From the NCBI RefSeq assembly GCF_017991995.1, contig NZ_JAGOPN010000022.1:1-64000 (forward strand): a stretch of 64,000 nt of DNA, in the 5' to 3' direction. Shown here piece after piece: positions 62,237 to 64,000 of this stretch. The position numbers and the translations under genes are program-made. Below the pieces are notes generated by a model. That model was not told where the DNA came from. It saw only the letters and a list, made by a program, of their open reading frames with translations, and searched no databases. This stretch comes from Pseudacidovorax sp. (lineage in GTDB: Bacteria; Pseudomonadota; Gammaproteobacteria; Burkholderiales; Burkholderiaceae_C). Positions within the stretch are counted from its first letter, which is position 1, and each line of letters opens with the position of its first letter.

Positions 62237-63235
62237 ATGAGGATCGTCTTCGCGGGCACGCCCGAATTCGCCCGCGTGGCGCTCGAAGCCCTGGATGCCG
62301 CCGGCATCGAGATCGCCCTGGTCCTGACTCAGCCCGACCGCCCTGCCGGCCGCGGCATGAAGCTGCAGGCCTCGCCGGTCAAGGCGCATGCCCTGACCCG
62401 GGGATGGCCGGTAGCCCAGCCACGCAGCCTGCGCCTGGATGGCAAGTACCCCGAGGACGCCGCCCAGGCGCGCGAGCAGCTGGCGGCCGCCCGGGCCGAT
62501 GCCATGGTCGTGGCCGCCTACGGCCTGATCCTGCCGCAGTGGGTGCTGGACCTGATGGCCGGCCAGGGCGAAGGGGCGCCGGCCGGCACCCAGGCCTTGG
62601 GCTGCCTCAATATCCACGCCAGCCTGCTGCCCCGCTGGCGCGGCGCGGCCCCGATCCACCGCGCCATCGAGGCCGGCGATGCCGAAACGGGCGTGACCAT
62701 CATGCAGATGGACGCCGGCCTGGACACGGGCGACATGCTGCTGGCCGAATCCCTCGCCATCGGCGCCCAGGAAAGCACCGGCCAGTTGCACGACCGGCTG
62801 GCCGCGATGGGCGGTCGGCTGATCGTGCAGGCGCTGCGCCAGGCGGAGACCGGGCCGCTGCCGCGCACGCCCCAGCCGGCCGAGGGTGTGACCTACGCCC
62901 ACAAGATCGAGAAGGCCGAGGCCCGCATCGACTGGACGCAGGACGCCGCCACCCTGGCCCGCCGGGTGCGCGCCTTCGATCCCTTCCCGGGGGCCGTGGC
63001 CGAGCTGGACGGCCAGCCGCTGAAGATCTGGGCGGCACGTGCACAACCCGCGGCTGGCGCCACCGGCCCGGTGCCGGGTACCGTGCTGCGCGCCGATGCC
63101 GACGGTGTCGTCATCGCGGCCGGCGGCGGCAGCCTGCTGGTGGCCACGCAATTGCAGCGGGCCGGCGGCAAGCGCCTGGCGGCGGCCGACTTCCTGCGCG
63201 GGGCGCCCCTGGCCGCCGGCACGGTGCTGGCCTGA
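62237..63235 (+). CDS. fmt: Methionyl-tRNA formyltransferase
   Basis: A 332-residue enzyme that formylates the initiator Met-tRNA with 10-formyl-THF. The catalytic domain has F-A-G-T-P-E-F-A near residues 5-12 and the folate/active-site [17 protein letters not shown] near 128-144 with conserved Asn, His and a following Asp (near 165 in M-D-A-G-L-D-T-G). The C-terminal OB-like domain follows residue ~210. The stop overlaps the azlC start. Some extra residues near 115 make a loop longer than in E. coli. Confidence 0.96.
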   Translation: MRIVFAGTPEFARVALEALDAAGIEIALVLTQPDRPAGRGMKLQASPVKAHALTRGWPVAQPRSLRLDGKYPEDAAQAREQLAAARADAMVVAAYGLILPQWVLDLMAGQGEGAPAGTQALGCLNIHASLLPRWRGAAPIHRAIEAGDAETGVTIMQMDAGLDTGDMLLAESLAIGAQESTGQLHDRLAAMGGRLIVQALRQAETGPLPRTPQPAEGVTYAHKIEKAEARIDWTQDAATLARRVRAFDPFPGAVAELDGQPLKIWAARAQPAAGATGPVPGTVLRADADGVVIAAGGGSLLVATQLQRAGGKRLAAADFLRGAPLAAGTVLA

Positions 63236-63981
63236 TGTTCTGGTCGTCCGCCCTCCGCCGGCGGCTGGCTTTCCGCGAGGGCGCCCGGCTGATGACGCCG
63301 GTGGCGCTGGGCATTGGCGCCTGGGGCCTGATGACCGGCGTGGCCATGGTGAAGGCCGGCCTGTCGCCGCTGGAAGCAGTGCTCATGACACTGCTGGTCT
63401 ATGCCGGCAGCGCCCAGCTGGCCGCCGTGCCGCTGCTGGTGGCGGGCGCACCGGCCTGGGTGATCCTGGCCACCGCCTTCTGCGTCAACCTGCGCTTCGT
63501 CGTCTTCAGCCTGCACCTGCGCCATTACCTGATGCACATGCCGCGCTGGCGTCGCCTGGTGCACGGCTACCTGACGGGCGACCTGAGCTATGCCGTCTTC
63601 ACCCGTCGTTATCCGCAGCCACCCACCACCCAGGCCGAGCGCGACGACCAGGAGGCGTACCTCGTGGGCGGCTACACCGTCAACTGGAGCTGCTGGATCC
63701 TGCTGAGCCTCGCCGGCGTCGCGCTTGCTGAACTGATTCCCCAGCGCTGGGGCCTGGGCTTCGCCGGCGTGCTGGCGCTGGTGGGCATCCTGGCGTCGAT
63801 GGTCACCACCCGTCTGCAGGTGCTGGCGCTGCTCATCGCCAGCGCCACCGCGGTGGCGGCCTACGCCCTGCCCCTGCGGCTGAACATCGTGGTGTCCATC
63901 GGCCTGGCGGTGCTGGCCTGCTTCTGGCTCGAACAGCAGTTGGGCCGCCTGGCCCGCGGCCGCACCGGAGAGGCGGGCTGA
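63235..63981 (+). CDS. azlC: AzlC-family membrane protein (branched-chain amino-acid export, large subunit)
   Basis: A 248-residue inner-membrane protein of the AzlC family; with AzlD it exports branched-chain amino acids or analogues. About seven helices; signatures are T-P-V-A-L-G-I-G-A-W-G near residues 20-30, Y-A-G-S-A-Q-L-A near 60, and N-L-R-F-V-V-F-S-L near 84. The ATG overlaps the fmt stop (TGATG) and its stop overlaps the next ATG, as expected for an azlC-azlD pair. Confidence 0.9.
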   Translation: MFWSSALRRRLAFREGARLMTPVALGIGAWGLMTGVAMVKAGLSPLEAVLMTLLVYAGSAQLAAVPLLVAGAPAWVILATAFCVNLRFVVFSLHLRHYLMHMPRWRRLVHGYLTGDLSYAVFTRRYPQPPTTQAERDDQEAYLVGGYTVNWSCWILLSLAGVALAELIPQRWGLGFAGVLALVGILASMVTTRLQVLALLIASATAVAAYALPLRLNIVVSIGLAVLACFWLEQQLGRLARGRTGEAG

Positions 63982-64000
63982 TGCAGACCGATCCGTGGAC
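63981..64000 (+). CDS. azlD: Start of a putative AzlD-family gene, cut by the window edge
   Basis: Only the first six codons (M-Q-T-D-P-W) and two bases of a seventh are present. The ATG overlaps the azlC stop, the standard arrangement for azlC-azlD, and that position is the only evidence. The fragment itself is too short to identify. Confidence 0.5.

Overview
The window is GC-rich chromosomal DNA of a betaproteobacterium, most probably a member of the Comamonadaceae (Burkholderiales). This rests on gene content and order: a replication-origin block rnpA/rpmH/dnaA/dnaN/gyrB, a metX-metW pair under a SAM-II type riboswitch, a one-polypeptide indolepyruvate ferredoxin oxidoreductase beside an Lrp-type regulator, a DUF1631 gene, and two copies of an intergenic repeat of a kind I associate with this family. 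No rRNA, tRNA, CRISPR array, prophage, transposase or integrase was seen.

Layout. 1-1173: end of sucC and complete sucD (succinyl-CoA ligase). 1358-6789: a TerC-type membrane protein, then a signalling group on one strand: PP2C phosphatase, tandem FHA protein, CHASE2 adenylate cyclase and a class II cyclic-nucleotide phosphodiesterase. 7026-11332: type IV pilin with a sigma-54 promoter, an AT-rich gene for a multi-membrane-span protein, and a PglL-type O-oligosaccharyltransferase. An abrupt base-composition change runs from inside pilA to inside the ligase gene, which marks this as a recombined pilin/glycosylation cassette. 11455-20525: tRNA and rRNA modification (mnmA, rsmE), a LysR regulator, two M20 peptidases, YidB, DUF72, bactofilin and a voltage-gated-type K+ channel with a C-terminal zinc ribbon. 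20506-23210: metW and metX under SAM-II control with a downstream terminator, and an UPF0016 Mn2+ exporter under a yybP-ykoY (Mn2+) riboswitch. 23592-29342: glycine-rich RRM protein, SDR, the lptC-kdsC-kdsD lipopolysaccharide operon and a CPA2 antiporter.

29402-39451 is the chromosomal origin neighbourhood. mnmE, yidC, yidD, rnpA and rpmH read leftward and dnaA, dnaN and gyrB read rightward, away from an rpmH-dnaA spacer with DnaA boxes. 39556-48342 is accessory: an AraC regulator, an SDR-DUF2269-DUF4166 operon, two tandem secreted paralogues, a RidA protein, an MFS-ABM fusion, an alpha/beta hydrolase, a free ABM protein and an Lrp regulator. 48485-55654 holds the indolepyruvate oxidoreductase and the yajC, secD, secF translocase genes. 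55944-63981 holds DUF1631, dprA and a LysM protein (leftward), def, a BamE/SmpA-like lipoprotein, fmt and azlC. azlD begins at the very end.

The most unusual items are the mosaic pilin-glycosylation cassette, the phosphatase/FHA/cyclase/phosphodiesterase cluster next to the pilin gene, two metabolite riboswitches that start just downstream of -10 boxes, and the paired intergenic repeats. All calls come from reading the sequence; no database search was run.
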